From positions 1 to 64,000 of the forward strand of contig NZ_BCXI01000020.1 in assembly GCF_001895025.1 (NCBI RefSeq): a DNA stretch of 64,000 nt, in the 5' to 3' direction. The notes below the pieces were generated by a model that was not told where the DNA came from, searched no databases, and saw only the letters and a program-made list of their open reading frames with translations. A program made the position numbers and the translations under genes. This document shows, piece after piece, positions 56,266-64,000 of this stretch (position 1 is its first letter; each line of letters starts with the position of its first letter). This DNA is from Rhodococcus zopfii NBRC 100606 = JCM 9919. Lineage in GTDB: Bacteria > Actinomycetota > Actinomycetes > Mycobacteriales > Mycobacteriaceae.

Positions 56266-57278
56266 CCCGCGAGATCGACCAGACCGGACCCGCCGCGGGA
56301 TTCCCCTACGACCGCGACTTCGCGCTCACCCTTCTCACGGACATGCTGCGGATCCGCCGGATGGAGGAGAAAGCCGCCGAACTGTACGGGGCCGGCAAGA
56401 TCCGCGGATTCCTGCACCTGTACGTGGGCGAAGAGGCGGTGGCGGTCGGCGCGCTGCACGCGCTCGACCCAGCGGACACGGTCGTCGGCACCTATCGCGA
56501 GCACGGGCATGCCCTCGTCCACGGGTTGTCCATGAACGCGATCATGGCCGAGATGTTCGGCAAACAGGAGGGCTGCTCGCGAGGGCGTGGTGGATCGATG
56601 CACCTGTTCGACGCCGCGACCCGCTTCTACGGCGGAAACGCGATTGTCGGTGGTGGCCTGCCACTGGCGGTCGGCCTCGCGCTCGCGGACAAGATGCAGC
56701 AGATCCCGCGGGTCACCGCGTGCTTCTTCGGGGAGGGGGCGATGGCCGAGGGCGCCTTCCACGAGTCGCTGAATCTCGCGGCGCTGTGGCGGTTGCCGGT
56801 GCTGTTCTGCTGCGAGAACAACCTCTATGCCATGGGCACCGCTCTCGCCCGTTCCGAGTCCCAGACCGACCTGTGCGCCAAGGCCGCGGCGTTCGGCGTG
56901 TCCACCCTGCGCACGGACGGTATGGACGTGCTCGCCGTCCACGAAACCGCCCGCGCCGGCGTCGCGCACGTCCGCAGCACCGGCGGCCCGATGTTCCTCG
57001 AGTTCCAGACCTACCGATTCCGGGCACACTCGATGTTCGATCCCGAGCTCTACCGGGACAAGGCCGAGGTCGAGCAATGGAAGGAGCGCGGTCCGATCCA
57101 TACCTTCTCGGCGCGCCTGAAGGCGCTGGAGTTGCTCACCGAGGACCGGTTCCTCGAACTCGACGCACAGGCCATGGCCGAGGTGGACGCCGCCGTCGCC
57201 TACGCCGAAGCCGGCACCTGGGAGCCCGAATCCGACCTGCTCCGAGACGTGACCACACCGGCGGGGGAGGCGCAGTGA
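56262..57278 (+). CDS. 2-oxoacid dehydrogenase E1 component, alpha subunit
   Basis: This 338-residue ThDP-dependent subunit has [24 protein letters not shown] and the ThDP-binding motif [31 protein letters not shown]. It decarboxylates a 2-oxoacid (pyruvate, acetoin or a branched acid). The closest pattern I recognise is the acetoin/pyruvate AcoA-PdhA type. It overlaps the genes on both sides by four bases. Confidence 0.92.
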   Translation: MTREIDQTGPAAGFPYDRDFALTLLTDMLRIRRMEEKAAELYGAGKIRGFLHLYVGEEAVAVGALHALDPADTVVGTYREHGHALVHGLSMNAIMAEMFGKQEGCSRGRGGSMHLFDAATRFYGGNAIVGGGLPLAVGLALADKMQQIPRVTACFFGEGAMAEGAFHESLNLAALWRLPVLFCCENNLYAMGTALARSESQTDLCAKAAAFGVSTLRTDGMDVLAVHETARAGVAHVRSTGGPMFLEFQTYRFRAHSMFDPELYRDKAEVEQWKERGPIHTFSARLKALELLTEDRFLELDAQAMAEVDAAVAYAEAGTWEPESDLLRDVTTPAGEAQ

Positions 57279-58249
57279 AACTCAGCTACCGCGAGGCGAT
57301 GCGCGCCGCGCTGCACGACGCCCTCAGCACCGATCCGCGGGTGTTTCTGATGGGCGAGGACATCGGCCGCTACGGCGGCACCTACGCCGTGACCAAGGGT
57401 CTGCTCGAAGAGTTCGGTCCCGACCGTGTCCGCGACACCCCGCTGTCCGAACTCGGCTTCGTCGGGGCGGGCATCGGCGCGGCGCTCGGCGGCATGCGTC
57501 CGGTCGTCGAGATCATGACCGTCAACTTCAGCCTGCTTGCGCTCGACCAGATCGTGAACACCGCCGCCGCGCTGCGCCACATGTCCGGCGGCCAGTTCTC
57601 CGTGCCGATCGTGATCCGGATGGCCACCGGCGCCGGCCGCCAGCTCGCCGCGCAGCACTCGCACAGCCTCGAGGCGTGGTACGCGCACATCCCCGGCATC
57701 CGGGTTCTCGCCCCGGCGACGGTGGCCGACGCGCGTGGGATGCTCGCTCCCGCCCTGGCCGATCCGGACCCGGTGGTGATCTTCGAGCACGCCCTGCTGT
57801 ACAACACCACCGCCGACATCGACCCCGGCGCGCCGGTCGACATCCACACCGCCCGGGTGCTGCGCCCGGGCACGGACGTGACCCTCGTCGCCTACGGCGG
57901 CACCGTCGGCAAGGCGCTCACCGCGGCGGAAACCCTCTCCGCCTCCGGCATCGAGGCCGAGGTCGTGGACCTGCGGGTGCTACGGCCGCTCGACACCGCC
58001 ACCGTCGTCGATTCGGTCCGCCGCACCCACCGCGCGGTGATCGTCGACGAGGGCTGGCGCAGCGTCGGCCTGTCCGCCGAGGTGACCACCCGGATCGTCG
58101 AGGAGGCGTTCTACGACCTCGACACGCCCGTCGTGCGGGTGTGCAGCGAGGAGGTGCCGGTGCCCTACGCCCGGCACCTCGAGCAGGCCGCCATCCCCCA
58201 GCCGGAGAAGATCGTCGCCGCGGTGCAGACCCTGACGGGCGCCAGCTGA
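57275..58249 (+). CDS. 2-oxoacid dehydrogenase E1 component, beta subunit
   Basis: This 324-residue partner of the alpha subunit shows [47 protein letters not shown] and [28 protein letters not shown]. The C-terminal transketolase-C domain has [13 protein letters not shown] and [16 protein letters not shown]. The GTG start overlaps the E1alpha stop. The E2 gene follows after 13 bases. Confidence 0.93.
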   Translation: MKLSYREAMRAALHDALSTDPRVFLMGEDIGRYGGTYAVTKGLLEEFGPDRVRDTPLSELGFVGAGIGAALGGMRPVVEIMTVNFSLLALDQIVNTAAALRHMSGGQFSVPIVIRMATGAGRQLAAQHSHSLEAWYAHIPGIRVLAPATVADARGMLAPALADPDPVVIFEHALLYNTTADIDPGAPVDIHTARVLRPGTDVTLVAYGGTVGKALTAAETLSASGIEAEVVDLRVLRPLDTATVVDSVRRTHRAVIVDEGWRSVGLSAEVTTRIVEEAFYDLDTPVVRVCSEEVPVPYARHLEQAAIPQPEKIVAAVQTLTGAS

Positions 58250-58262
58250 CCCAGGAGGTCAC

Positions 58263-59471
58263 GTGTTCGAATTCACCCTGCCGTCCCTCGGCGCCGACAT
58301 GGACGAAGGCACGCTGACCGAATGGCGTGTCGCACCGGGGGACACCGTCGAGCGCGGCCAGGTGATCGCCTCGGTCGACACCGCCAAGGCCGAGGTGGAG
58401 GTCGAGATCTGGCGGGACGGCGTGGTCCACCGCCTGGTCGCGGAACCGGGCGTCACACTGCCCGTCGGAACGGTGATGGCGACCCTGCTCGAGCCGGGGG
58501 AGAATGCTCCGCCTGTCTCCGCGGCTCCGGTGGCGGTGGCCGCGGCGGCCACCGCCACCGGCGCGCCTGCGGTCGCCGCAGCGGCCCCGCCCGCAGAATC
58601 CCCCGCTCCTGCGCCGCCCGCCCGCAGGCGGGTCTCGCCGGCCGCGCGGCGTCAGGCGCAGACGCTCGGCGTGGACCTGGACACGGTGATCGGCACCGGC
58701 CCCTGGGAGTCGGTGACGATCGAAGACGTCGACCGGGCGGCTGCGGCCCGCACCGAGGCGGCCCCCGCCCCGGTGAAGGCTGCCCCGCCGAAGGCGCCGA
58801 TCGACAAGTCCGCCGAGATGCGCCGAGCCATCGCCTCGGCCATGGGCCGCTCCAAGCGCGAGATCCCGCACTACTACCTGTCGGAACAGATCCCGCTCGA
58901 GCGGGCCCTCGACTGGCTCACGGCCTACAACGCCGAGCGCCCCGTCACCGAGCGGATTCTGCTCGCCGCGCTGTTGCTCAAGTCGGTGGCCCTGGCGGCG
59001 GGCCGTTTTCCCGAGATGAACGGGTTCTGGACCGACGGCGAGTTCCGCCCTGCCCCGGCCGTGCACGTGGGTGTAGCCGTGTCCCTACGGCAGGGCGGTC
59101 TGATCGCGCCCGCGATCCACAACGTCGCCGACCTCGCGCTGCCCGAGCTGATGACCGCTCTCACCGATCTGGTCAAGCGGGCACGTGCGGGGTCTCTGCG
59201 CAGTTCGGAGATGTCCGACCCCACCCTGACGGTCACCAACCTCGGGGAGGAGAGCGTCGAGGCCGTATACGGGGTGATCTACCCGCCCCAGGTGTCACTC
59301 GTGGGTTTCGGCAAGCCGACCCGGCGGGCCTGGGTCGACGGGGACACCGTGCGACCCGTGCCCGTCGTCACAGCCACACTCTCGGCGGATCATCGAGTCG
59401 GTGACGGCCGGCTCGGTGCCCTGTTCCTCGCCCGGATCGCCGACCTGCTCCAGCATCCCGACCAACTGTGA
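58263..59471 (+). CDS. 2-oxoacid dehydrogenase E2 component (lipoyl acyltransferase)
   Basis: This 402-residue acyltransferase has one lipoyl domain with the modified Lys in DTAKAEVEVE (about residue 40), an Ala/Pro-rich linker, an E3-binding domain (RVSPAARRQAQTLGVDLDTVIGTGPWESVTIEDV) and a catalytic domain ending in the SADHRVGDG active-site motif. It moves the acyl group from E1 to CoA or another thiol. AGGAGG precedes the GTG. No E3 (lipoamide dehydrogenase) gene is in the operon, so a shared one must serve. Confidence 0.93.
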   Translation: MFEFTLPSLGADMDEGTLTEWRVAPGDTVERGQVIASVDTAKAEVEVEIWRDGVVHRLVAEPGVTLPVGTVMATLLEPGENAPPVSAAPVAVAAAATATGAPAVAAAAPPAESPAPAPPARRRVSPAARRQAQTLGVDLDTVIGTGPWESVTIEDVDRAAAARTEAAPAPVKAAPPKAPIDKSAEMRRAIASAMGRSKREIPHYYLSEQIPLERALDWLTAYNAERPVTERILLAALLLKSVALAAGRFPEMNGFWTDGEFRPAPAVHVGVAVSLRQGGLIAPAIHNVADLALPELMTALTDLVKRARAGSLRSSEMSDPTLTVTNLGEESVEAVYGVIYPPQVSLVGFGKPTRRAWVDGDTVRPVPVVTATLSADHRVGDGRLGALFLARIADLLQHPDQL

Positions 59472-59479
59472 GGCGCGAC

Positions 59480-59755
59480 ATGACCACCGACGAGACCGGC
59501 ACAGGTACCGGCCATGACGACATCAGAGCTGCCGTGATCGCGGCGATCACCGAAATCGCCCCAGAGGTCGAGGACCTCGAGCTCGCCGGGGATGTACCGC
59601 TGCGGCGGCAGGTCGATCTCGACTCCATGGACTGGTTGAACGTGCTCATCGCCCTACGCTCGGCGCTCGGGGTGGACATCCCCGAATCGGACTATGCCCG
59701 CCTCGCCACATTGGACGATCTCGTCACCTATCTGGCCGAGCGGCTCGGCCGGTGA
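59480..59755 (+). CDS. Acyl carrier protein ending the 2-oxoacid dehydrogenase operon
   Basis: This 91-residue ACP has the phosphopantetheine site Ser in VDLDSMDWLNVLIALRSALGVDIPESDYARLATLDDLVTYL. A GTG overlapping the E2 stop (59468) is in frame, but GAGG six bases before this ATG favours the later start. An ACP beside a dehydrogenase E2 suggests the acyl group may be handed to a carrier protein rather than only to CoA. That is inference. Confidence 0.88.
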   Translation: MTTDETGTGTGHDDIRAAVIAAITEIAPEVEDLELAGDVPLRRQVDLDSMDWLNVLIALRSALGVDIPESDYARLATLDDLVTYLAERLGR

Positions 59756-59861
59756 CCGCAGGCGACCGGTGAACCGAGGATCTTCGGCTGTCCGGCACCG
59801 ACCGCACCTCCGTGCGCCCTGTCCCGGCGGGCATGCTCCCCAGTAAGGGCTGCCGTCCCGG

Positions 59862-60347
59862 TCAGGCTCGGCCGATGCCCGCGGCGAGACCCTTGTCGAG
59901 CTGCGCAACCAGCACAGCACCGATCTCGGCGAGCGCGCGTACCTGCTCGTCGTCCAGCCCGTCGAACACCAGCCGTTGCACGGTCTCGACGTGGGCGGGA
60001 GCCGCCTCGGCGACCTTCGCGTAACCGGCGTCGGTGAGCACCGCGAAGGAGCCGCGGCTATCGGGGATCGGCTCGCGGTACACCCAGCCGCGTTTGCCGA
60101 GGCGGGTGATCACATGGGACAGGCGCGACAGTGACGCATTCGCCGATTCCGCGAGGACGGACAACTGTGCACGCCGGTCCGGTGCCTCCGACAGCAGCGC
60201 GAGGGTGAAGTACTCGAAGTGCGTCAGATCCGAGTCGCGCTGCGTCTGGGTGTCGAGAGCGGCGGGCAACCGGGTGATCACCGACACCAGCGTGCGCCAG
60301 GCGGCCTGCTGGTTCGCGTCGAGCCACCGGGGACTGTCGCTGCCCAT
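59862..60347 (-). CDS. MarR-family regulator
   Basis: This 161-residue winged-helix protein reads SDLTHFEYFTLALLSEAPDRRAQLSVLAESANASLSRLSHVITRLGKRGWVYREPIPDSRGSFAVLTDAGY, the DNA-binding helix and wing of MarR proteins. CGAGGA precedes the ATG. It is convergent with the ACP gene and lies 80 bases downstream of the universal stress gene on the same strand. The ligand is unknown. Confidence 0.88.
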   Translation of the reverse strand: MGSDSPRWLDANQQAAWRTLVSVITRLPAALDTQTQRDSDLTHFEYFTLALLSEAPDRRAQLSVLAESANASLSRLSHVITRLGKRGWVYREPIPDSRGSFAVLTDAGYAKVAEAAPAHVETVQRLVFDGLDDEQVRALAEIGAVLVAQLDKGLAAGIGRA

Positions 60348-60427
60348 GGATGTGTCCTCGCTTCCGTCGAATCTTCCGTCCAGCCTGCCAAAGGGCCGTC
60401 CATCGCCGGCGACGGGCCACACGCCGA

Positions 60428-61366
60428 TCAACTCGGGTCGGTCTCGTCTCCACGGCAGATCATCACGGGCCGCGTCGCGCGGTGCAGCAGGTTCTGACTC
60501 GTCGAACCGAGCAGGGCGCCGGCGATGCGGCCCCGGCCGCGGCTGCCGACGACCGCGAGCTGGGCGTCGTCGAGCACTCGCAGCAGCTCGCGCGCCGCGG
60601 ATCCGCGCGAGGACACCTCCTCGACCGGCACGTCGGGAAAGCGTTGCCGGTACGGCGCGAGGATCTCGCTCAGTTTCGTCGCTTCCTCCCGGGCCACGGC
60701 ATCCCAGTCGACGAGCATCGCTGCCGGACCCGCTATCGGCGTCGAATCGGGGGTGACGGCATCGACCGGGAACTCGTCGGTCCAGGTGCGGACCGCGGTG
60801 ACGGGTGCATCCGTCAACGCGGCGAAGCCGAATGCGGACTCGGTCGCGACCGCGGATGCCGGGCTGCCGTCGACACCGACGACGATCGGGCGGGTGTCGA
60901 GCGGCGGATCGGCCGGGTCGCCGCGCCACACCACGACCGGGCGGTGCGCGCGGCCGACCACTCGGGAGGCGGTGGAACCGACCAGCCACCGCTCGACCGA
61001 CCCGCGACCGGTCGCGCCGACCACGATCAGTGATGCGTCCTGCGCGGCGTCGAGCAGGGTGGCCGCGGGTGCCGCCTCCTCGTCGAGAAGCGTTGTCAGA
61101 CGGACATCCGGTGATTCCTGGCGGATTGCGGCGACCGCGTCGGAGAGCACGCGCGTGCCGGCCTCCGACAGGCTGTCGGTGAGCTGTTGGGTGAGCGTCG
61201 GGTCGCCGATGCCGGGCAGGCGCGTGGGATGCTGCGTCGAATACACCAGTTGCAGCGTGCGGCCGAGTTTCCCGGCGACCGCGGCGGCCCACTTCGCGGC
61301 ACCGAGCGACGTGTCGGATCCGTCGATTCCGACCACGATGTGGGTGCCGGTGTTCAGGAATGTCAT
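60428..61366 (-). CDS. Tandem universal stress protein
   Basis: This 312-residue protein has two UspA domains. The first begins HIVVGIDGSDTS and has the ATP loop VVGATGRGSVERWLVGSTASRVV. The second begins PIVVGVDGSPAS and has VVGSRGRGRIAGALLGSTSQNLL. Both ATP-binding signatures (GxxGxxx..GS) are intact. In actinobacteria such proteins rise under hypoxia or stationary phase. It is divergent from the SLC13-like transporter. Confidence 0.93.
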   Translation of the reverse strand: MTFLNTGTHIVVGIDGSDTSLGAAKWAAAVAGKLGRTLQLVYSTQHPTRLPGIGDPTLTQQLTDSLSEAGTRVLSDAVAAIRQESPDVRLTTLLDEEAAPAATLLDAAQDASLIVVGATGRGSVERWLVGSTASRVVGRAHRPVVVWRGDPADPPLDTRPIVVGVDGSPASAVATESAFGFAALTDAPVTAVRTWTDEFPVDAVTPDSTPIAGPAAMLVDWDAVAREEATKLSEILAPYRQRFPDVPVEEVSSRGSAARELLRVLDDAQLAVVGSRGRGRIAGALLGSTSQNLLHRATRPVMICRGDETDPS

Positions 61367-61457
61367 GCCGTCCTCGCCTTCGGCCGGTGGTCAGCTGTCG
61401 TGCGGACATGCCGCGGCGGTCGAACGGGCTGCGACACGAGTTGAGACTATCTCCCGC

Positions 61458-63125
61458 ATGGCTCTGATCGCGGCGTTGATTGTGGTGACGACCCTCGTCG
61501 TGATGACGACCGGGAAAGCCCCGGCGGTTCTGGCGCTGGCGACGGCGCTGGTGGTCGCGGGTCTGGCCGGGATCGCGACTCCGGCCGAACTGTTCGCCGG
61601 ATTGAGCAACAGCGGCGTCATCACGATCGCGGCGATGCTCGTCATCGCGAAGGGCGTCCTGCGGACCGGGGCGGTCTCCCGTGTCACGCACCTGCTGCTG
61701 TCGGGGGTCCGCACCTCGGGGCAGGTGCTGCGCCGGTTGATTCCGTCGGTCGGCGTCGTGTCGGCGCTGATCAACACCACGCCGATCGTGGCGATGCTGA
61801 TCCCCGCCACGAAGGAACTCGAGCAGCGATCCCGGATACCGGCGCGCGGAATTCTGCTGCCGGTCGCGCACGCGACGACCCTGGCGGGTTCGGCGACGCT
61901 GATCGGGACCAGCTCGAACCTGCTGATCGCCGGTCTCGCGGAACCGGCCGGGGTGCGGGTGACGATGTTCTCGTTCGCGCCGATCGCGGTGCCGGTGGCC
62001 GTCGTCGGCTGGCTGGTGCTGACCGTCACCGCACCGCTGCTGCTCGGAGGCCGGATCGACGAGAGCGAACGGGTCCTGTCGTGGCAGGCGGAGATCCCGA
62101 TCTCGGATCGTGGACTCGCGGTGGGCCGCACCGCATCCCGGCTCGACGTCCGATCCACGGCGGAGTTCGAACTCGTGGAGATCCGCCGCTGGGGCGATCC
62201 CGAGGATGTCGACAGCGTGCTCGAGCCGGGTGATGTGCTCGTGTACCGCGCGACGGAGGCCGGTGTCCGGATGTTGTGGGCGAACCCGGTCTTCGGGCTT
62301 GTCCCGCAACGGCTGTTCCGGGTGGCCATCGCGACCAACGAGGGCCGATCGGTGCGGGACCTCGAGGAGCACGAGGACATCGTCGTCGTCGCCGCGCAGA
62401 CCGACCGGCTCCTGCGCGACGCTCCGGCTCAACCCGGCGCGCTGTGTCTGGTCACCGCGGATTCGGCCGACGCGCTCGGGGACAACTCGCTGGTGGCGTT
62501 GTGGCGGGAACTGTCCGGTAAGGCCCCGCAGACCGCGAAGACGTGGATCGCCGCGAGCATCCTCGCCGGCACGATCGCCGCGGCGTCGTCGGGCGTGCTC
62601 GCGGTCGAGCTCGTCGCGGTCGCCGGTGCCGTCCTGATGGTGCTGACCGGGGTGCTGACGCCGAGATCGGCTGTGCGTGCGCTGAACTGGAACATCCTCG
62701 CGATCATCGCCGGATCGGTGGGGCTGGGCACGATCGTGGTGCGCAGCGGCCTCGGTGACTACCTCGCCGACGCGGTCCTGGCCCTGGCCCGCGGCAATGT
62801 CGCGCTGATCGTGCTGGTGTTCGTCGTCGGCACCACGCTGTTGACGAACGTGGTGACCAACGCCGCCGCCGCGGCCATTCTGACGCCGATCGCCCTGCAG
62901 ATCGCCGCGTCCGCGGAACTGGACCCGGTGCTGCTGCTCACACTGATCGGCACGTGCATCTCGTTCACGTTCCTCAACCCGTACAGCCATCAGACGAATC
63001 TCATGGTGCTGCGTCCGGGCGGGTACTCGACGCGGACGTTCGTGCGGTTCGGGATTCCGCTGACCGTCGTGGTTGCCGCGTCCGCGGTGGGGGTCGGGTG
63101 GGCGATGCTCACCTTCGTCGGCTGA
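61458..63125 (+). CDS. SLC13/DASS-like anion transporter with an RCK_C domain
   Basis: This 555-residue membrane protein has ArsB/SLC13-type helices on both sides: ALINTTPIVAMLIPA with TLAGSATLIGTSSNLLIAG in the first half, and LLTNVVTNAAAAAILTPIA with ISFTFLNPYSHQTNLMV in the second. Two soluble segments in the middle, FELVEIRRWGDPEDVDSVLEPGDVLVYRAT and the following region, look like TrkA-C (RCK_C) ligand domains. It may transport a dicarboxylate, sulfate or another anion. No ribosome site is seen before the ATG. Confidence 0.85.
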   Translation: MALIAALIVVTTLVVMTTGKAPAVLALATALVVAGLAGIATPAELFAGLSNSGVITIAAMLVIAKGVLRTGAVSRVTHLLLSGVRTSGQVLRRLIPSVGVVSALINTTPIVAMLIPATKELEQRSRIPARGILLPVAHATTLAGSATLIGTSSNLLIAGLAEPAGVRVTMFSFAPIAVPVAVVGWLVLTVTAPLLLGGRIDESERVLSWQAEIPISDRGLAVGRTASRLDVRSTAEFELVEIRRWGDPEDVDSVLEPGDVLVYRATEAGVRMLWANPVFGLVPQRLFRVAIATNEGRSVRDLEEHEDIVVVAAQTDRLLRDAPAQPGALCLVTADSADALGDNSLVALWRELSGKAPQTAKTWIAASILAGTIAAASSGVLAVELVAVAGAVLMVLTGVLTPRSAVRALNWNILAIIAGSVGLGTIVVRSGLGDYLADAVLALARGNVALIVLVFVVGTTLLTNVVTNAAAAAILTPIALQIAASAELDPVLLLTLIGTCISFTFLNPYSHQTNLMVLRPGGYSTRTFVRFGIPLTVVVAASAVGVGWAMLTFVG

Positions 63126-63457
63126 GCCCGATAGGCCATGAGCTCCATGCCGGTGGTGACCGCCAACGCACCCGTCCCGCCCACGGCCCCACTGTCGGCG
63201 CCCCCGCCACGCAACACCATATTCGGGGCGAGTGCAGAATTCGAGACGCAACCTCATTCGTGAATGCGCCCAGGGCGGTCTCACCGCGGTCGTATCGGCG
63301 GCCGGGTCCCGGAAGGTGAAGCGACGATGTAGCGGATCGATCACTTGGAGGTTTCCAGGGATCCCCGCAACTCCTGAACCCAGGGCGATGCGAGGACCGC
63401 TGGAACCCGCCATCCGGGGCCGGGCGTGGTGTGCCGGCATGCGGAAGTGCCCGGGAC
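63126..63457. other. Intergenic region without a recognised gene
   Basis: About 330 bases lie between the SLC13-like and thioredoxin-like genes, whose 3' ends face each other. Short open frames exist on both strands but lack ribosome sites and recognisable protein patterns. It may contain decayed coding sequence. No clear terminator hairpin was found. Confidence 0.4.
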
Positions 63458-63694
63458 TTACTTTCCGGAGATCAGTCGGGCGATTTCCTCCGCTTTGGGG
63501 ACCCGGCCGGCGAGCACGACCTCCTCGTCGACGACCAGGCCCGGGGTGCTCATGATGCCGTAGGCGGCGATCTGGGAGTAGTCGGTGACCTTCTCGATGT
63601 CGGCGTCGATGCCGAGAGAGTCGATGGCCTTCCGGGTCTGCTTCTCGAGTTTGGTGCAGTTGGCACAGCCGGGGCCGAGGATCTTGATGTGCAT
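63458..63694 (-). CDS. Small thioredoxin-like protein
   Basis: This 78-residue protein reads MHIKILGPGCANCTKLEKQTRKAIDSLGIDADIEKV, with a redox CANC motif (residues 10-13) and the cis-Pro in STPGLVV. The minimal thioredoxin fold is that of the 'redox-active disulfide protein 2' group. AAGGACTT precedes the ATG. It is downstream of the permease gene by 36 bases. Such pairs are typical of metal or arsenical efflux loci. Confidence 0.88.
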   Translation of the reverse strand: MHIKILGPGCANCTKLEKQTRKAIDSLGIDADIEKVTDYSQIAAYGIMSTPGLVVDEEVVLAGRVPKAEEIARLISGK

Positions 63695-63730
63695 GATGGA
63701 AGTCCTTTTCTCTGTGGCAGGGGCCTGGGA

Positions 63731-64000
63731 TCAGGCGTAGATGAAGTTGAAGAGGTAACCGACGATGATGATGCCGACGGTGACCGAACCGAAGAACAAG
63801 GCCAGCAGCTGGGGTTTGAGGACCCGGCGGAGCAAGATGCCCTCCGGGATCGAAAGCGCGATCGATGCCATCATCAGGGCCATGACCGTGCCCAGGGGAG
63901 TGCCCTTGGCCCACAGTGCCTCGCCGATGGGGACTACTCCGCCGCCGTTGACGTACAACGGCACGCCGAACAGGGTGGCCAGCGGCACGCCGAACGGGTT
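63731..64000 (-). CDS. Permease, C-terminal part (UPF0718/DUF318-like), runs off the right edge
   Basis: The frame is open to the window end and encodes the last ~90 residues of a membrane protein: FGVPLATLFGVPLYVNGGGVVPIGEALWAKGTPLGTVMALMMASIALSIPEGILLRRVLKPQLLALFFGSVTVGIIIVGYLFNFIY. The GVPLYVNGGGVVPI and S-x-PE motifs match the DUF318/ArsP-like permease group. The visible ATG is internal, so the start is outside. Coupled to the thioredoxin-like gene, it may export a metal or organoarsenical; this is inference. Confidence 0.75.
   Translation of the reverse strand, partial: NPFGVPLATLFGVPLYVNGGGVVPIGEALWAKGTPLGTVMALMMASIALSIPEGILLRRVLKPQLLALFFGSVTVGIIIVGYLFNFIYA

Noticed and set aside
59862-63914. 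1350-residue minus-strand open frame
   Set aside because: Only its last 161 residues are a real gene (MarR). The rest is antisense to the SLC13-like transporter and runs through the Usp gene in another frame.

Overview
High-GC actinobacterial chromosome, most consistent with Rhodococcus or a close mycolate-containing relative. The pointers are mycobacterial-type gene order in several blocks (an Rv0250c/0249c/0248c/0247c-like succinate dehydrogenase cluster, a bioB-bsaP ... nudix-nadA-nadB-nadC block, and hisDCB-hisH-priA-impA-hisF-hisI), a WS/DGAT wax ester/triacylglycerol synthase, a PHA synthase with phasin, a cutinase-like secreted esterase, and many leaderless starts (TANNNT followed 6-8 nt later by ATG/GTG). 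The genus is an inference; no rRNA or tRNA gene was seen.

Layout. 1-1.5 kb is decayed DNA: the edge of a putative membrane gene, a Tn3-type transposase remnant and a frameshifted, truncated flavin monooxygenase that still carries a KstR-like box upstream. 1.85-5.65 kb is a succinate dehydrogenase operon. 5.7-12.2 kb holds an SMP-30-like protein, a two-domain ABM-like protein, an MFS pump, a methyltransferase and a TetR-hemerythrin-SRPBCC operon. 12.3-19.5 kb is a tightly coupled five-gene operon, SWIM zinc finger - DUF5691 - MoxR-type AAA+ - DUF5682 - VWA. It is the best candidate in the window for a poorly described system. 19.6-21.5 kb is the biotin locus: BioQ-like TetR, a promoter with two operator boxes, bioB and bsaP. 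21.6-27.8 kb has a secreted cutinase-like protein, an NrtR/NdnR-like regulator with its palindrome, and nadABC for de novo NAD synthesis.

27.9-39.7 kb mixes transport, respiration and storage lipid: MFS, WS/DGAT, CBS protein, DUF2470 protein, ctaD, LysE exporter, secreted GH1 enzyme coupled to an alpha/beta hydrolase, phasin, phaC and an XRE regulator. 39.9-49.3 kb is the histidine operon. It is interrupted by an MFS transporter and two tiny membrane proteins, and by a TnpB-only IS element placed exactly between hisF and hisI. 49.3-54.3 kb has an HNH-like protein, a tautomerase, pepN, a divergent XRE/map pair sharing two identical inverted repeats, and an Hsp20.

54.5-59.8 kb is an acyl-CoA synthetase - E1alpha - E1beta - E2 - acyl carrier protein operon. 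It is a 2-oxoacid-dehydrogenase-like machine without its own E3 and with an unexpected ACP. 59.9-64 kb holds a MarR regulator, a double-UspA stress protein, an SLC13-like transporter with an RCK_C domain, a small thioredoxin and the C-terminal part of a permease running off the right edge.
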